A stretch of DNA of 37,649 nucleotides from Pseudomonadota bacterium. Lineage in GTDB: Bacteria > Pseudomonadota > Alphaproteobacteria > Rhodospirillales > Magnetospirillaceae. Position numbers and translations under genes: made by a program. A model generated the notes under the pieces. It was not told where the DNA came from. It saw only the letters and a program-made list of their open reading frames with translations, and did no database searches. Shown here piece by piece: positions 1-7,924 of the stretch. The stretch lies in contig JAJZGK010000007.1 in NCBI GenBank assembly GCA_021798485.1, positions 1 to 37,649 on the forward strand, in the 5' to 3' direction. Within the stretch, counting starts at the first letter, position 1; the number at the start of each line of letters is the position of its first letter.

Positions 1-1982
1 GGATCACCGCGCATCAGGGTGATGCCCGCGGTTTGCATGGCCACATCGGTGCCGCTGCCCATGGCGATGCCGATATCCGCCGCCGCCAGGGCCGGGGCAT
101 CGTTCACGCCGTCGCCCACCATGGCCACCACCTGGCCTTCGGCCTGCAGGCGGGCCACCTCGGCGGCCTTGTCCTGCGGCAGCACTTCGGCCCGCACCGC
201 GTCCAGCCCCAGGCTGCGCGCCACCACGGCGGCGGCCCGCGCATTATCGCCGGTGACCATCACCGTGCGCACCTTAAGGGCGCGCAGCCCGGCCATGGCC
301 GCCGCCGCCGTGGCCCGCACCGGATCGCTGACCGCCAGGGCGCCCAGCAGCCGCCCGTCGGCGGCCAGCCACATCACCGTGCGGCCCTCCTCCTCCCAGG
401 CCTCAGCCTCTGCGGCCAGGGCATCGATGGCCACGCCGCGCTCGCCCATCAGCCGGGCATTGCCCAGCAGCAGCGCCCGCCCCGCCACCTCGGCGGCCAG
501 GCCGAAACCGGGCAGGCCGGTGAAGGCGGAGGGCGGCGTGGCGGGCAAACCGCGCGCCTCGGCCGCCGCCAGCACCGCCCGCGCCAGCGGATGTTCCGAT
601 CCCAGCTGGGCCGAGGCCGCCAGGGTCAACAACTCCGCCTCACCGGCGCCGCCGTCGAGGGCGGCCAGGGCCACCACCGCCGGACGGCCCTCGGTCAGGG
701 TGCCGGTCTTGTCCAGCAGCATGGCGCTTACACGGTGCGCCTGTTCCAGGGCCTGGGCATCCTTGATGAGGATGCCGTGGCGGGCGGCAACGCCGGTGCC
801 CACCATGATGGCGGTGGGCGTGGCCAGCCCCAGGGCGCAGGGGCAGGCGATCACCAGCACCGAAACGGCGGCGTTGAAGGCCTGAAGCGGATCATGGCCC
901 AGCAGCCACCAGGCCGCGAAGGTCAGCAGCGCCACCCCGGCCACCACCGGCACGAACACCGCCGAGATGCGGTCCACCAGCCGCTGCACCGGGGCCTTGC
1001 TGGCCTGGGCGCTTTCCACCAGATGGATGATGCGCCCCAGGGTGGAGGCGGCGCCCACGGCGCGGGTTTCCACCCGCAGCAGACCGGCGCCGTTGATGGA
1101 GCCGCCGATCACCGCATCGCCCGGCCCCTTTTCCACCGGCAGGCTTTCGCCGGTCAGCAGGCTTTCATCCAGGGCGCTCAGGCCGTCCAGCACCGTGCCG
1201 TCCACCGCCGCCCGCTCGCCGGGGCGGATCACCACCACCTCGCCGGGACGCACCTTATGGGCCGGCACCTCCACCAGGGCGCCGTCGCGCTCCACCCGCG
1301 CCGTTTCGGGGCGCAGGGCCATCAGGGCGCGGATGGCGGCGGCGGCGCCGCGCCGGGCCCGGGTTTCCAGGGTTTTGCCCAGCAGCACCAGGGTGATGAC
1401 CACCGCCGAGGCCTCGAAATAAAATTGCGGCGGACCGGCGAACAGATGCCACACCGACAGGCCGTAGGCCGCCAGGGTGCCCATCACCACCAGCACATCC
1501 ATATTGCCGGCTCCGCCCTTGAGCGAAGCCCAGGCCCCGGTGAGGAAACGGCGGCCGATCACGAACTGCACCGGCGTGGCCAGCAGCCATTGCCCCCAGC
1601 CCGGCAGCGCCGCCCTGAGGCCGAACGGCTCCAGCAGCATGGGCGCGGCCAGCGGCAGGGTGAGCAGCGCCGCCGCCACGATCAGCAGGCGGTCGCGCCG
1701 GGCCTCGGCGGCACGGGCGGCCTCGGCCTGGGCGGGATCGGCCCCGGGGTCGGGCAGGGTGGCGGAAAATCCCGCCCCCGCCACCGCCTGAACCAGGGAT
1801 TCGATGGTGCTGGCGGCGGGATCGAAGGCGATCTCGGCCCGTTCGCTGGCCAGGTTGACCGAGGCCTCGGCCACGCCGCTCTGGCGGCGCAGCACTTTTT
1901 CCAGGCGGGCGGAACAAGCGGCGCAGGTCATCCCGCCAATGGCGAACGAGACCCGTTCAAGGGGAGCGGAGGATGCAGTCAT
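1..1982 (-). CDS. copA: Copper-type heavy-metal P1B ATPase, 3' end outside window
   Basis: This is an inner-membrane ATPase that exports heavy-metal ions, most likely Cu(I), using an aspartyl-phosphate intermediate. About 660 residues are visible from the ATG at 1980-1982; the stop lies beyond base 1. An N-terminal metal-binding HMA domain carries M-T-C-A-A-C (Cys20, Cys23). After several membrane segments come TGES, the membrane metal site CPC (380-382), the phosphorylation motif DKTGT with Asp424, a SEHPLA motif in the nucleotide-binding domain and, at the window edge, the [11 protein letters not shown] run after the hinge. HMA plus CPC fits the Cu/Ag group; the last membrane segments, which would settle the metal, are missing. 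It diverges from the MFS gene at 2081, and a perfect 20-bp palindrome lies in the shared upstream region. Confidence 0.93.
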   Translation of the reverse strand, partial: MTASSAPLERVSFAIGGMTCAACSARLEKVLRRQSGVAEASVNLASERAEIAFDPAASTIESLVQAVAGAGFSATLPDPGADPAQAEAARAAEARRDRLLIVAAALLTLPLAAPMLLEPFGLRAALPGWGQWLLATPVQFVIGRRFLTGAWASLKGGAGNMDVLVVMGTLAAYGLSVWHLFAGPPQFYFEASAVVITLVLLGKTLETRARRGAAAAIRALMALRPETARVERDGALVEVPAHKVRPGEVVVIRPGERAAVDGTVLDGLSALDESLLTGESLPVEKGPGDAVIGGSINGAGLLRVETRAVGAASTLGRIIHLVESAQASKAPVQRLVDRISAVFVPVVAGVALLTFAAWWLLGHDPLQAFNAAVSVLVIACPCALGLATPTAIMVGTGVAARHGILIKDAQALEQAHRVSAMLLDKTGTLTEGRPAVVALAALDGGAGEAELLTLAASAQLGSEHPLARAVLAAAEARGLPATPPSAFTGLPGFGLAAEVAGRALLLGNARLMGERGVAIDALAAEAEAWEEEGRTVMWLAADGRLLGALAVSDPVRATAAAAMAGLRALKVRTVMVTGDNARAAAVVARSLGLDAVRAEVLPQDKAAEVARLQAEGQVVAMVGDGVNDAPALAAADIGIAMGSGTDVAMQTAGITLMRGD

Positions 1983-2010
1983 GATGACTATAGATGAGGC
2001 CGCGCCCGCC

Positions 2011-2030
2011 CGCGGTCAAGCTTGACCGCG
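2011..2030. promoter_or_regulatory. Perfect 20-bp palindrome between copA and the MFS gene
   Basis: CGCGGTCAAGCTTGACCGCG reads the same on both strands. It lies 28 bp upstream of the ATPase start and 50 bp upstream of the MFS start. The GGTCAAG/CTTGACC arms resemble those of MerR-family (CueR-type) operators, but those normally have a spacer between the arms, which is absent here. It is a candidate operator for one or both divergent genes; the regulator is not in the window. Confidence 0.4.
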
Positions 2031-2080
2031 CCCCGTCCGGCCCGGATAGTGGCAAACTTCATGTTTTGCCAGGATCACCG

Positions 2081-3370
2081 ATGACCGCCGCTTCCGCCCC
2101 CCTCCGCTCCGGCCGCCCCCTTGGCCGCGGCGATATCAAAACCCTGTTTCTGGCCGCGCTGGGCGGGGCTCTGGAATTCTACGATTTCGTTATCTTCGTG
2201 TTCTTCACCGCCGCCATCGGCAAGCTGTTCTTCCCGCCCGATATGCCCGACTGGCTGCGCCAGCTCCAAGCCTTCGGCATCTTCGCCGCCGGCTACCTGG
2301 CCCGGCCCCTGGGCGGCATCGTCATGGCCCATTTCGGCGATCTTCTCGGCCGCAAGCGCATGTTCACCCTGAGCGTGTTCCTGATGGCCATCCCCACCCT
2401 GCTGGTGGGTCTGCTGCCCACCTATGCCGTGCTCGGCTACGGCGCGCCGCTGCTGCTGCTGGTGATGCGCATCCTGCAGGGCGCGGCGGTGGGCGGCGAG
2501 GTGCCGGGCGCCTGGGTGTTCGTTTCCGAACACGTGCCTGAACGCCATGTGGGCCTGGCCTGCGGCCTGCTGACCGGCGGCCTGACCAGCGGCATCCTGC
2601 TGGGCTCGCTGTCGGCCACCGCCGTCACCGTGCACTACACGCCGGCCGAAATTCTGGCCTATGCCTGGCGCATTCCCTTCCTGCTGGGCGGGCTGCTGGG
2701 GCTGCTGGCGGTGTATTTGCGCACCCATCTGCGCGAAACCCCGGTGTTTCTGGAAATCAGCCGCATGGAACAGCTGGCCGAGGAAATGCCGGTGAAGGCC
2801 GTGCTGCGCCGCCACCGCCGCGCCATCGCCGTTTCGGTGGTGGCCACCTGGATGCTGACCGCCGCCATCGTGGTGATGATCCTGATCACCCCCACCCTGC
2901 TGACCCGGCTGTTCGCCCTGCCGCAGGCGGTGGTGCTGCCGGCCAACAGCGCCGCCACCCTGGCCCTGTCGGTGGCCTGCCTGCTGGTGGGCATGGCCGC
3001 CGACCGGTTCGGCCCGGCCCGCGTCATGCTGGTGGGCGGCGTGGGGCTGGTGGCCTCGTCCTACGGGCTTTATCACGCCGCCGCCGCCGCCCCGGCCCTG
3101 CTCATCCCCCTTTACGCCCTCACCGGCTTTTTCGTGGGCACCATCGCCGTGGTGCCGGTGGTGATGGTGCGGGCCTTCCCGCCGCCGGTGCGCTTTTCCG
3201 GCATTTCACTGGCCTATAACCTGTCCTACGCCGTGTTCGGCGGGCTGACGCCGCTGGCCGTGCCGCTGCTGACGGGGCTGAGCCCCATCGCCCCGGTGCA
3301 TTACGTGGCCGCCGCCGTGCTGGCCGGAATCCTGATGCTGGCCTGGCACGGCCGCCGTGCCGGCGCTTAA
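2081..3370 (+). CDS. MFS transporter, metabolite:H+ symporter type
   Basis: A 429-residue inner-membrane protein of the major facilitator superfamily, most like the metabolite:H+ symporters that import organic acids or betaine/proline. Evidence is the early A-L-E-F-Y-D-F motif in the first membrane segment, the F-G-D-L-L-G-R-K-R loop between segments 2 and 3 followed by a hydrophobic helix ending LLPTY, and about 12 hydrophobic segments spread along the length. The reading frame is open from 1994, but the ATG at 2081 has AGGA at 2071-2074 and begins just before the first membrane helix, so the first 29 codons of the longer frame were rejected. Substrate cannot be told from sequence. It stands alone, diverging from the copper ATPase, and there is an 83-bp gap before the SDR gene. 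Confidence 0.88.
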   Translation: MTAASAPLRSGRPLGRGDIKTLFLAALGGALEFYDFVIFVFFTAAIGKLFFPPDMPDWLRQLQAFGIFAAGYLARPLGGIVMAHFGDLLGRKRMFTLSVFLMAIPTLLVGLLPTYAVLGYGAPLLLLVMRILQGAAVGGEVPGAWVFVSEHVPERHVGLACGLLTGGLTSGILLGSLSATAVTVHYTPAEILAYAWRIPFLLGGLLGLLAVYLRTHLRETPVFLEISRMEQLAEEMPVKAVLRRHRRAIAVSVVATWMLTAAIVVMILITPTLLTRLFALPQAVVLPANSAATLALSVACLLVGMAADRFGPARVMLVGGVGLVASSYGLYHAAAAAPALLIPLYALTGFFVGTIAVVPVVMVRAFPPPVRFSGISLAYNLSYAVFGGLTPLAVPLLTGLSPIAPVHYVAAAVLAGILMLAWHGRRAGA

Positions 3371-3453
3371 GGGACTGGACAGCCGGCGCCCCGCCACCTA
3401 CCTCATAGAGCGGCGGCCATCCGCAAGCCGCCGCCCCTCGAGGAGACTGTTGC

Positions 3454-4293
3454 ATGACCGATACCCCCGTTTGGTTCATCACCGGCTGTTCCACCGGCTT
3501 CGGCCGTGAGCTGGTGCGCGCCGTTCTGGCCCAGGGCCATCGCGTGGCGGCCACCGCCCGCAGCCCCGCCAGCCTGGAGGAATTTTCCGGCCATGCCGCC
3601 GCCCTGATCCTGCCGCTGGATGTGACCGCGCCGGCGCAGATCGCCACGGCGGTGGCGCGGGCCGAGGCGCATTTCGGCCGTATCGACGTCCTGGTCAACA
3701 ATGCCGGCTACGGCTATCTGTCGGCGGTGGAGGAAGGCGAGGACGCCGAGATCCGCGCCATGTTCGAAACCAACGTTTTCGGTCTGGCCGCCGTCACCCG
3801 CGCCGTGCTGCCCGGCATGCGCAAACGCCGCGCGGGCCATGTGCTCAACATTTCCTCCATGGGCGGACTGGTGGGCTTTCCCGGCATCGGCTATTACAAC
3901 GCCAGCAAATTCGCCGTTGAAGGCCTGTCCGAAGCCCTGGCCAAGGAATGCGCGCCCCTGAACATCAAGGTGACCATCGTCGAGCCGGGGCCGTTCCGCA
4001 CCGACTGGGCCGGACGCTCGCTGAAGGTGCCAAAAACCCCCATCGCCGATTACGCCGAAACCGCCGGGGCCCGGCGCGATGCCGTGCAGGGCTACAGCGG
4101 CCAGCAGCCGGGCGATCCGGTGCGCGCCGCCCAGGCCATCCTGGCCGCCGTGGCGGCCAAGGAGCCGCCGCTGCACCTGCTGCTGGGCCGCCCCGCCTTC
4201 GATATCACCCAGGCCAAACTGCGCGAGCTTTCGGCCGAAATGGAGCGCTGGAAGGCCGTCACCCTGGGGGCGGATTTTCCCAAGGCGGAGTGA
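3454..4293 (+). CDS. Short-chain dehydrogenase/reductase (classical SDR)
   Basis: A 279-residue cytosolic NAD(P)-dependent oxidoreductase. The cofactor-binding T-G-C-S-T-G-F-G motif lies near residue 12, the N-N-A-G-Y-G motif near residue 85, a catalytic Ser in the N-I-S-S-M-G-G stretch near 130, and the catalytic Y-N-A-S-K pair near 150, followed by the typical P-G-P-F-R-T segment. All classical SDR catalytic residues are present and the length is normal. The start ATG has GAGGAGA a few bases upstream. The subfamily resembles oxidoreductases often annotated as general SDRs acting on alcohols or ketones; the substrate is unknown. Its stop codon is followed within two bases by a palindromic repeat element. 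Confidence 0.92.
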   Translation: MTDTPVWFITGCSTGFGRELVRAVLAQGHRVAATARSPASLEEFSGHAAALILPLDVTAPAQIATAVARAEAHFGRIDVLVNNAGYGYLSAVEEGEDAEIRAMFETNVFGLAAVTRAVLPGMRKRRAGHVLNISSMGGLVGFPGIGYYNASKFAVEGLSEALAKECAPLNIKVTIVEPGPFRTDWAGRSLKVPKTPIADYAETAGARRDAVQGYSGQQPGDPVRAAQAILAAVAAKEPPLHLLLGRPAFDITQAKLRELSAEMERWKAVTLGADFPKAE

Positions 4294-4294
4294 C

Positions 4295-4330
4295 ACCGGC
4301 CAAGCGTTGACGTGACGGGTTGGCCGGTAT
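4295..4330. repeat. Palindromic intergenic element, copy A
   Basis: Perfect 9-bp arms ACCGGCCAA (4295-4303) and TTGGCCGGT (4320-4328) enclose a core containing GTTGACGTGACGG. The same core and arms recur in opposite orientation at 10966-11007 and 25219-25251. It lies directly after the SDR stop and could act as a transcript-end hairpin. Confidence 0.8.
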
Positions 4331-4365
4331 CCAGCGAGCCTTGAGCGAGCGGCCAAGGCGGCGGA

Positions 4366-4420
4366 TGCCGCCGCCCGGCGAGGGACGATACAACCGGTCA
4401 ATGCATTGGCCGGTTGGTAT
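4366..4420. repeat. Palindromic intergenic element, copy D1
   Basis: A 33-bp palindrome (4388-4420) with arms ATAC.ACCGG.CAAT around a central ATGCAT. Together with its left flank, it shares a 37-bp exact match (4366-4402) with 7413-7449. The outer arms are the same as those of element A, 60 bp away, so A and D1 look like a paired repeat unit in front of the yqhA gene. Confidence 0.8.
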
Positions 4421-4478
4421 GACACAGAAGAAGCCGAACGGAATCGGCACCATGTCCGCCATCAGGAAAGGATCAAGC

Positions 4479-4985
4479 ATGATTGAACGGATCCTGGAAC
4501 GGTTTCTGTTTGCCAGCCGCTGGATTCAGGCCCCGCTTTATGTCGGCCTAACCTTGCTTCTCTTCGCCTTTCTGGTCAAATTCGGCCAGGAGATCCTTCA
4601 TGTCGGCGTCAACATCATCGACATGAAGGAACAGGATCTGGTGCTGATCTCCCTGTCGATGATCGATCTGGTTCTGGTGGCCAATCTTCTGGTGATGGTG
4701 ATCATCTCGGGATACGAAAATTTCGTCTCCCGGCTCGACATCGGCGAAGGCGAGGAAACCCTGACATGGGTGGGCAAGCTGGATTCCAGCACCCTGAAAT
4801 TGAAACTGGCCGCTTCCATCGTGGCCATTTCCTCCATCAATCTGCTGAAGGCGTTCATGAACGCCTCGGCCATAAACGACGACAAACTGCTGTGGCTGGT
4901 GATCATTCACCTGACCTTCGTGGTGTCCGCCGTTCTGATGGGATATCTCGATAAAATCGCCTTCGCCGCCCACCGCGGTCATTGA
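4479..4985 (+). CDS. yqhA: YqhA/UPF0114 family inner-membrane protein
   Basis: A 168-residue membrane protein of the UPF0114 (TIGR00645) family, of unknown function. It aligns over its whole length with E. coli YqhA as I remember it: the N-terminal ASRW stretch, F-x-Q-E-I-x-H-V, the L-V-M-V[10 protein letters not shown] block near residue 80, the L-D-x-x-S-L/T-K[13 protein letters not shown] block, and the C-terminal V-I-I-H-L-T-F-V-x-S-A. Four hydrophobic segments are visible. The frame is open from 4320, but the ATG at 4479 has AGGAAAGGA at 4463-4471 and matches the family N-terminus, while the upstream codons are repeat DNA. Confidence 0.9.
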   Translation: MIERILERFLFASRWIQAPLYVGLTLLLFAFLVKFGQEILHVGVNIIDMKEQDLVLISLSMIDLVLVANLLVMVIISGYENFVSRLDIGEGEETLTWVGKLDSSTLKLKLAASIVAISSINLLKAFMNASAINDDKLLWLVIIHLTFVVSAVLMGYLDKIAFAAHRGH

Positions 4986-5007
4986 ACCGGCTGGGGAGCG
5001 GGCGGCA

Positions 5008-5373
5008 TCATCCGCCCGTCGGGGTGCGGCGCCGGAGCGGACGACCAAGCCGCCATTTACGCCACAGCCGCTCTCCCAGAACCAGAAACCGGCCCACCGG
5101 GCGGCGGAGCGGAGGAATATCGTAGGCCAGCAAAATCAGGCCCAACGGCAGCATCCAAAGCCCCAAGACCGGCAGGAAACTGAACAGGCCGCCGAGCACC
5201 AGCGCGCCGCCGGCGATCAGACGCAGCCAAATCGCCGAAGGGGCGCGTAGAACGCGCAAGACTCTGCCACCCCATTCGGGCAGACGCCGCTCGAGACGAC
5301 CGACCGCCCGGTCCAGTCTGCGATGATGGCGCCCGTCCTCATCGCCCCGTCCAGCGGAAAGCGGCCCGGCCAT
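5008..5373 (-). CDS. Small two-helix membrane protein of unknown function
   Basis: A 121-residue protein with a basic N-terminus (Arg-rich, residues 10-45), two closely spaced hydrophobic segments (about 46-63 and 66-83, with the P-V-L-G-L-W-M-L-P-L-G turn between them) and a basic tail. Proteins of this shape with a D-I-P-x-L-R-R-P motif after the second helix are common in alphaproteobacteria and are sometimes mislabelled as tryptophan-synthase-like; no function is established. AGGGGG precedes the ATG at a good distance. It starts 16 bp after the stop of the upstream triple-repeat gene on the same strand, so the two may be co-transcribed. It converges with yqhA, with 22 bp between the stops. 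Confidence 0.7.
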   Translation of the reverse strand: MAGPLSAGRGDEDGRHHRRLDRAVGRLERRLPEWGGRVLRVLRAPSAIWLRLIAGGALVLGGLFSFLPVLGLWMLPLGLILLAYDIPPLRRPVGRFLVLGERLWRKWRLGRPLRRRTPTGG

Positions 5374-5389
5374 CGGCGCCCCCTGTTGC

Positions 5390-5908
5390 TCAGGCCATCA
5401 TGTTCAGCAGCAGATCGCGGTTTCGCTGTTCCAGCTCGCTTTGCGCCGTTTTCAGATCGCCGGGCTTCAGCGTGCCGTCCGACAGGGCCTGATCGAGGGT
5501 GGGCGTTTGCAGCCCCGAGCCCGACATGTTGGTGCTGCCCGACTGCCAGCGGGCATAACTGGAGGAAGCCTGCCCCATGAGGCTGTTCATCAGAAGCTGC
5601 TGCAGTTCGCCCTGCGCCGCCGACAACTGCCCCGACGACAGCCCACCCCCGGCCACGGCCTGATCGAGATAGCTGGTATCCACCGAAACACCGGCGGCGC
5701 TGAACAGGCTGCCGATGGTCAGGCTGCGCAGTTCATCCTGCGCCGCCGCCTGCTGGCTGGCGCTCAAGCCCTGCCCCGACAAGGCCTGGTTCAGAAAGGT
5801 GGTATCGGTCGAGGAGGTGGTGGACGCGCTGCCGTTGCTGCCGCCAGTGCCGGTCAGATAGCGCTGATAAACGTCCATGGTGGAGGACAGGAGTTGAGGA
5901 ATAGGCAT
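5390..5908 (-). CDS. Hypothetical protein with three internal repeats
   Basis: A 172-residue protein I do not recognise. Three related units of about 34 residues are visible at roughly 36-69, 78-111 and 136-171. Each has the pattern [TSP]-x-L-[ND]-Q-A-[LV]-x-x-x-x-L, then a Ser/Gly/Lys-rich turn, then A-A-Q/T-A-Q-x-E-L and a Leu/Met-rich helix ending (S/N)-L-[FM] or N-M-M. The linkers are rich in Ser, Thr and Gly. There is no signal peptide and no membrane segment. I chose the ATG at 5906-5908 because GGAGGG lies at the right distance; the frame is open upstream to 6043 but without such a site. It probably forms an operon with the small membrane protein downstream. Repeated helical units suggest a scaffold or binding role, which is inference. 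Confidence 0.72.
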   Translation of the reverse strand: MPIPQLLSSTMDVYQRYLTGTGGSNGSASTTSSTDTTFLNQALSGQGLSASQQAAAQDELRSLTIGSLFSAAGVSVDTSYLDQAVAGGGLSSGQLSAAQGELQQLLMNSLMGQASSSYARWQSGSTNMSGSGLQTPTLDQALSDGTLKPGDLKTAQSELEQRNRDLLLNMMA

Positions 5909-6402
5909 CGGATCCGCCCTCCGTTCCGCTCGAAAACCGCCTTGCGCCGGCCACCCCACTCCACGGAGAGCCAACCATTCGATCCTATCATCATTGCCTC
6001 CGTTTCTCCGCATGAGAATGAAACGGAAACCCCTTAATTTCAAATCCGTCCCCTCTGGCGGAGCGCGGGGGCGGGCCGAAGGCTTCGCACGGCGATTCTT
6101 ATTGTAAATCGGCCGTCATGCTGCCACCCTCCTGGGCGTCGCAGATGGTGGGTTTCTCACACTCCGGACGGTGCCGACGCCGCACCTGGATTCCTCCCAA
6201 AACCGATTAACGCTCCTTCGAGGCCGCCTCGGAGAGACATACGGTATTTCGGGGGGCTTCTTGCAATCCACAACAACACCATACACCGGGCATGCCCCGC
6301 CCTCACCTCCGGACCAATCCGGGCTCCCTTGCGCTCCGGTCACGCATCGGAACCGGCAACCGCCTCCGTTGGCTCCCGCCTTCTTCCAGAACAGGAGGGC
6401 TC
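5909..6402. other. Intergenic region between divergent genes, no gene seen
   Basis: This stretch separates the minus-strand triple-repeat gene from the plus-strand gene at 6403. The open frames crossing it lack ribosome-binding sites and show no family resemblance. An imperfect hairpin occurs at about 6213-6234 (CTCC..GAGGC/GCCTC.GGAG). It must hold the promoters of both flanking transcripts, but I could not pick convincing -35/-10 pairs. Confidence 0.5.
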
Positions 6403-6591
6403 ATGCCCTTTAAGCCCAATTACCGGCTGGACCGGACCGAACGCACACGCAGCAAGGAAACCCGGAAACAGGAAAAGCTTGCGGCGCGGGCCGCGCGCCG
6501 GACTAGCACCGACGGCGCGTCCCCCGCGGAGGCGGACTCAGCCGAATCAAACGAGGATCAAAATGGCACTGAACGCCCGCGCGAAGAGTAA
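6403..6591 (+). CDS. Small charged conserved alphaproteobacterial protein
   Basis: A 62-residue hydrophilic protein beginning M-P-F-K-P-N-Y-R and continuing with alternating Arg/Lys/Glu (a probable charged helix, residues 8-33) and an acidic Ser/Glu/Asn tail. The M-x-F-K-P-N-Y-R start with a following K-E-x-R-K-x-E-K-L helix is a pattern I know from short uncharacterised alphaproteobacterial proteins. CAGGAGGGC lies directly upstream of the ATG, a near-ideal ribosome-binding site. The gene overlaps the next one by 29 bp in another frame, which suggests co-translation. Function unknown. Confidence 0.75.
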   Translation: MPFKPNYRLDRTERTRSKETRKQEKLAARAARRTSTDGASPAEADSAESNEDQNGTERPREE

Positions 6592-6793
6592 AAACAACCA
6601 AACCATTCTGTTCGACGTCTTCTACGACGACGGTTCGCGCAGTTCCAACCGCAAGGTTCCCGCCAGCGAGTGCGCCGGGCAGGACGAGGAAAATGCCGCC
6701 AAGGCCTACATCGCCGAACAGGATCGCCAGATCGCCGCGGCATCGGGCTGCCTGCGCGGCGATATCAAGAAAATCACCCGCAGCGCCAAATAA
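6563..6793 (+). CDS. Small conserved hypothetical protein
   Basis: A 76-residue soluble protein. The core reads I-L-F-D-V-F-Y-D-D-G-S-R-S-S-N-R-K-V-P, then an acidic helix with an E-Q-D-R-Q-I segment and a terminal R-G-D-I-K-K-I-T-R-S. This looks like a short conserved family found next to similar genes in alphaproteobacteria; no function is known. Start ATG 6563 has GAGGA at 6553-6557 inside the preceding gene, and the two frames overlap by 29 bp. A much longer open frame begins at 6329, but its N-terminal part is the shadow of the preceding gene. Confidence 0.72.
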   Translation: MALNARAKSKNNQTILFDVFYDDGSRSSNRKVPASECAGQDEENAAKAYIAEQDRQIAAASGCLRGDIKKITRSAK

Positions 6794-6820
6794 GGCGAAG
6801 CCGGCATTAAGGATTTCAGG

Positions 6821-7123
6821 ATGGACAAACCCTTACACATCCTTCAGGCGGACCGAGGCAAAAAGCGTCTCTGCCAGGAGTGCGGAACCCGCTACTACGA
6901 TTTATCACGTCAACCCGCAGTCTGCCCGAAATGCGGCGTGGAGCATGTGGAGCCGCCGCCGGCCCCGCCCCGCCGCCCGTCGCGCTCCGGCGGATGGCCC
7001 CGGCCCTCTGCCGCGCCGCTCCCGGACCATGCCTCCTCCGAAGAGAGCCCGCCGGACGAGACCGAGGATCGCAGCGAGGACGAGGATGAGGATCGCGGCG
7101 AGGATGAGCCGGCGGAAATGTAA
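6821..7123 (+). CDS. FYDLN-acid (TIGR02300) zinc-ribbon protein
   Basis: A 100-residue protein of the FYDLN-acid family, which is confined largely to alphaproteobacteria. A K-R-L-C-x-E-C-G-T-R-Y-Y-D-L stretch and a following A-V-C-P-K-C-G give two Cys-x2-Cys knuckles (about residues 18-21 and 35-38), a likely zinc ribbon. A proline/arginine-rich linker is followed by a strongly acidic tail (residues 75-100), as usual for the family. Here the family name motif reads Y-Y-D-L-S rather than F-Y-D-L-N. Function unknown. The stop codon TAA at 7121-7123 coincides with the apparent 3' boundary of the group II intron on the other strand. Confidence 0.87.
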   Translation: MDKPLHILQADRGKKRLCQECGTRYYDLSRQPAVCPKCGVEHVEPPPAPPRRPSRSGGWPRPSAAPLPDHASSEESPPDETEDRSEDEDEDRGEDEPAEM

Positions 7124-7210
7124 TCGGCATAGGGGACGATCCTTCCGGATCGTTCCCCTGCCACACCACCCGGCATGCGGGTCCGCACCAGGCGGTTCGA
7201 AGAGTTGAGG

Positions 7211-7648
7211 TCAAGAGAGACGGGGCATCCCCAGCTTGTCCGACCAGGCCAAGGTCACCACGGCATTGAGGAGAATCCCGCTGTTGCGCCACCATCGACG
7301 GCTATTGGCCGTCACCTGTCGCGCGGCTGCGGGCTTTGCTCCCATCGCCCGCAATTCCCTGTATATGGTCCTGCCGCGCTTCCACTGCTTGAGTTGGATC
7401 GCCCACAGCCGGTGCCGCCGCCCGGCGAGGGACGATACAACCGGTCAATTCATTGGCCGGGCGGTATAAGCCTTCCATCCCAGGACATAGGATCGCAGAC
7501 GGTCCGCCACATCCTGGATGCTGCGCCCGCCGGAGCGGCGGGTCAGTTACCGGATCAGTTACCGGATGCGTTGCTTGAACGTCGCCATCGGCTTGTCGGC
7601 CTCGGCTGACTTCTCGCTCCGGCTCGACACCGCCGTCCTTTCAGACAT
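7211..7648 (-). pseudogene. Remnant of group II intron maturase/reverse transcriptase
   Basis: From an ATG at 7646-7648, about 21 N-terminal residues (M-S-E-R-T-A-V..) run directly into F-K-Q-R-I-R, a segment that normally lies far downstream, near the start of the maturase (X) region. The whole reverse transcriptase core is therefore missing. Two in-frame TAA stops follow, created by GAA to TAA and a 12-bp tandem duplication. Beyond them L-T-R-R-S-G-G-R-S and L-R-S-Y-V-L-G-W-K-A-Y are still readable. The frame is then interrupted by a palindromic element (7413-7467) that replaces about 20 codons, and resumes as A-I-Q-L-K-Q-W-K-R-G..Y-R-E-L..N-S-R-R-W-W-R-N-S to P-R-L-S and a stop at 7211-7213. 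It is dead as a gene. Confidence 0.82.
7413..7467. repeat. Palindromic intergenic element, copy D2, inside the intron remnant
   Basis: The palindrome at 7435-7467, with its left flank, shares a 37-bp exact match (7413-7449) with 4366-4402. It sits between the W-K-A-Y and A-I-Q-L-K-Q-W segments of the maturase remnant. Those segments are normally joined by some 20 residues, so the element arrived after or together with a deletion of that segment. Confidence 0.8.
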
Positions 7649-7924
7649 GAGGCGAGATCTCCCCAGGTAAGAACGCACTCCTTCGCTGCACGACCGCCGG
7701 ATTTACGCCGCTTCCCTTTGATCACGGAAGCTTTGCGGTTTCATGCCCGCTCGCCCTGGTCGGCAACGCCTTCTATCCGGTTCTTGCCCATCGGCCCGCA
7801 GATTCGATCCACGCTTCCTCTCCACGGTCGGTCACCCTTCCGCAGTTGCGCTTCACTTCGTGCACCGTGACCAGCTTACGGTGGGATTCCCCCCACAAGA
7901 GGGCGACCATGCTGGGCGTACAAG

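Larger units (their letters stand above)
7123..7921 (-). mobile_element. Degenerate group II intron (RT domains deleted)
   Basis: Read on the minus strand, the element starts with GTACGCCCAGC at 7921, one to two bases after the T-run of the csp terminator. It continues with a structured domain-I-like region (7650-7921), decayed maturase fragments (7211-7648) and the 3' ribozyme domains. Domain V is at 7165-7196: a 9-bp lower stem, a TG bulge, a 4-bp upper stem and a four-base loop. Domain VI is a hairpin at 7131-7159. The 3' end, ..GCCGAT, falls at about 7123. Insertion just behind a Rho-independent terminator is the habit of group IIC introns. At about 800 bp it is too short for the roughly 400-codon reverse transcriptase, so it cannot move by itself; splicing competence is unknown. 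Confidence 0.75.

Noticed and set aside
33-1997. 654-codon plus-strand open frame at the left end
   Set aside because: His/Gly/Gln-rich shadow of the P-type ATPase on the minus strand.
4320-4478. 53-codon N-terminal extension of the YqhA gene
   Set aside because: It translates palindromic repeat DNA; the family N-terminus and ribosome-binding site are at 4479.
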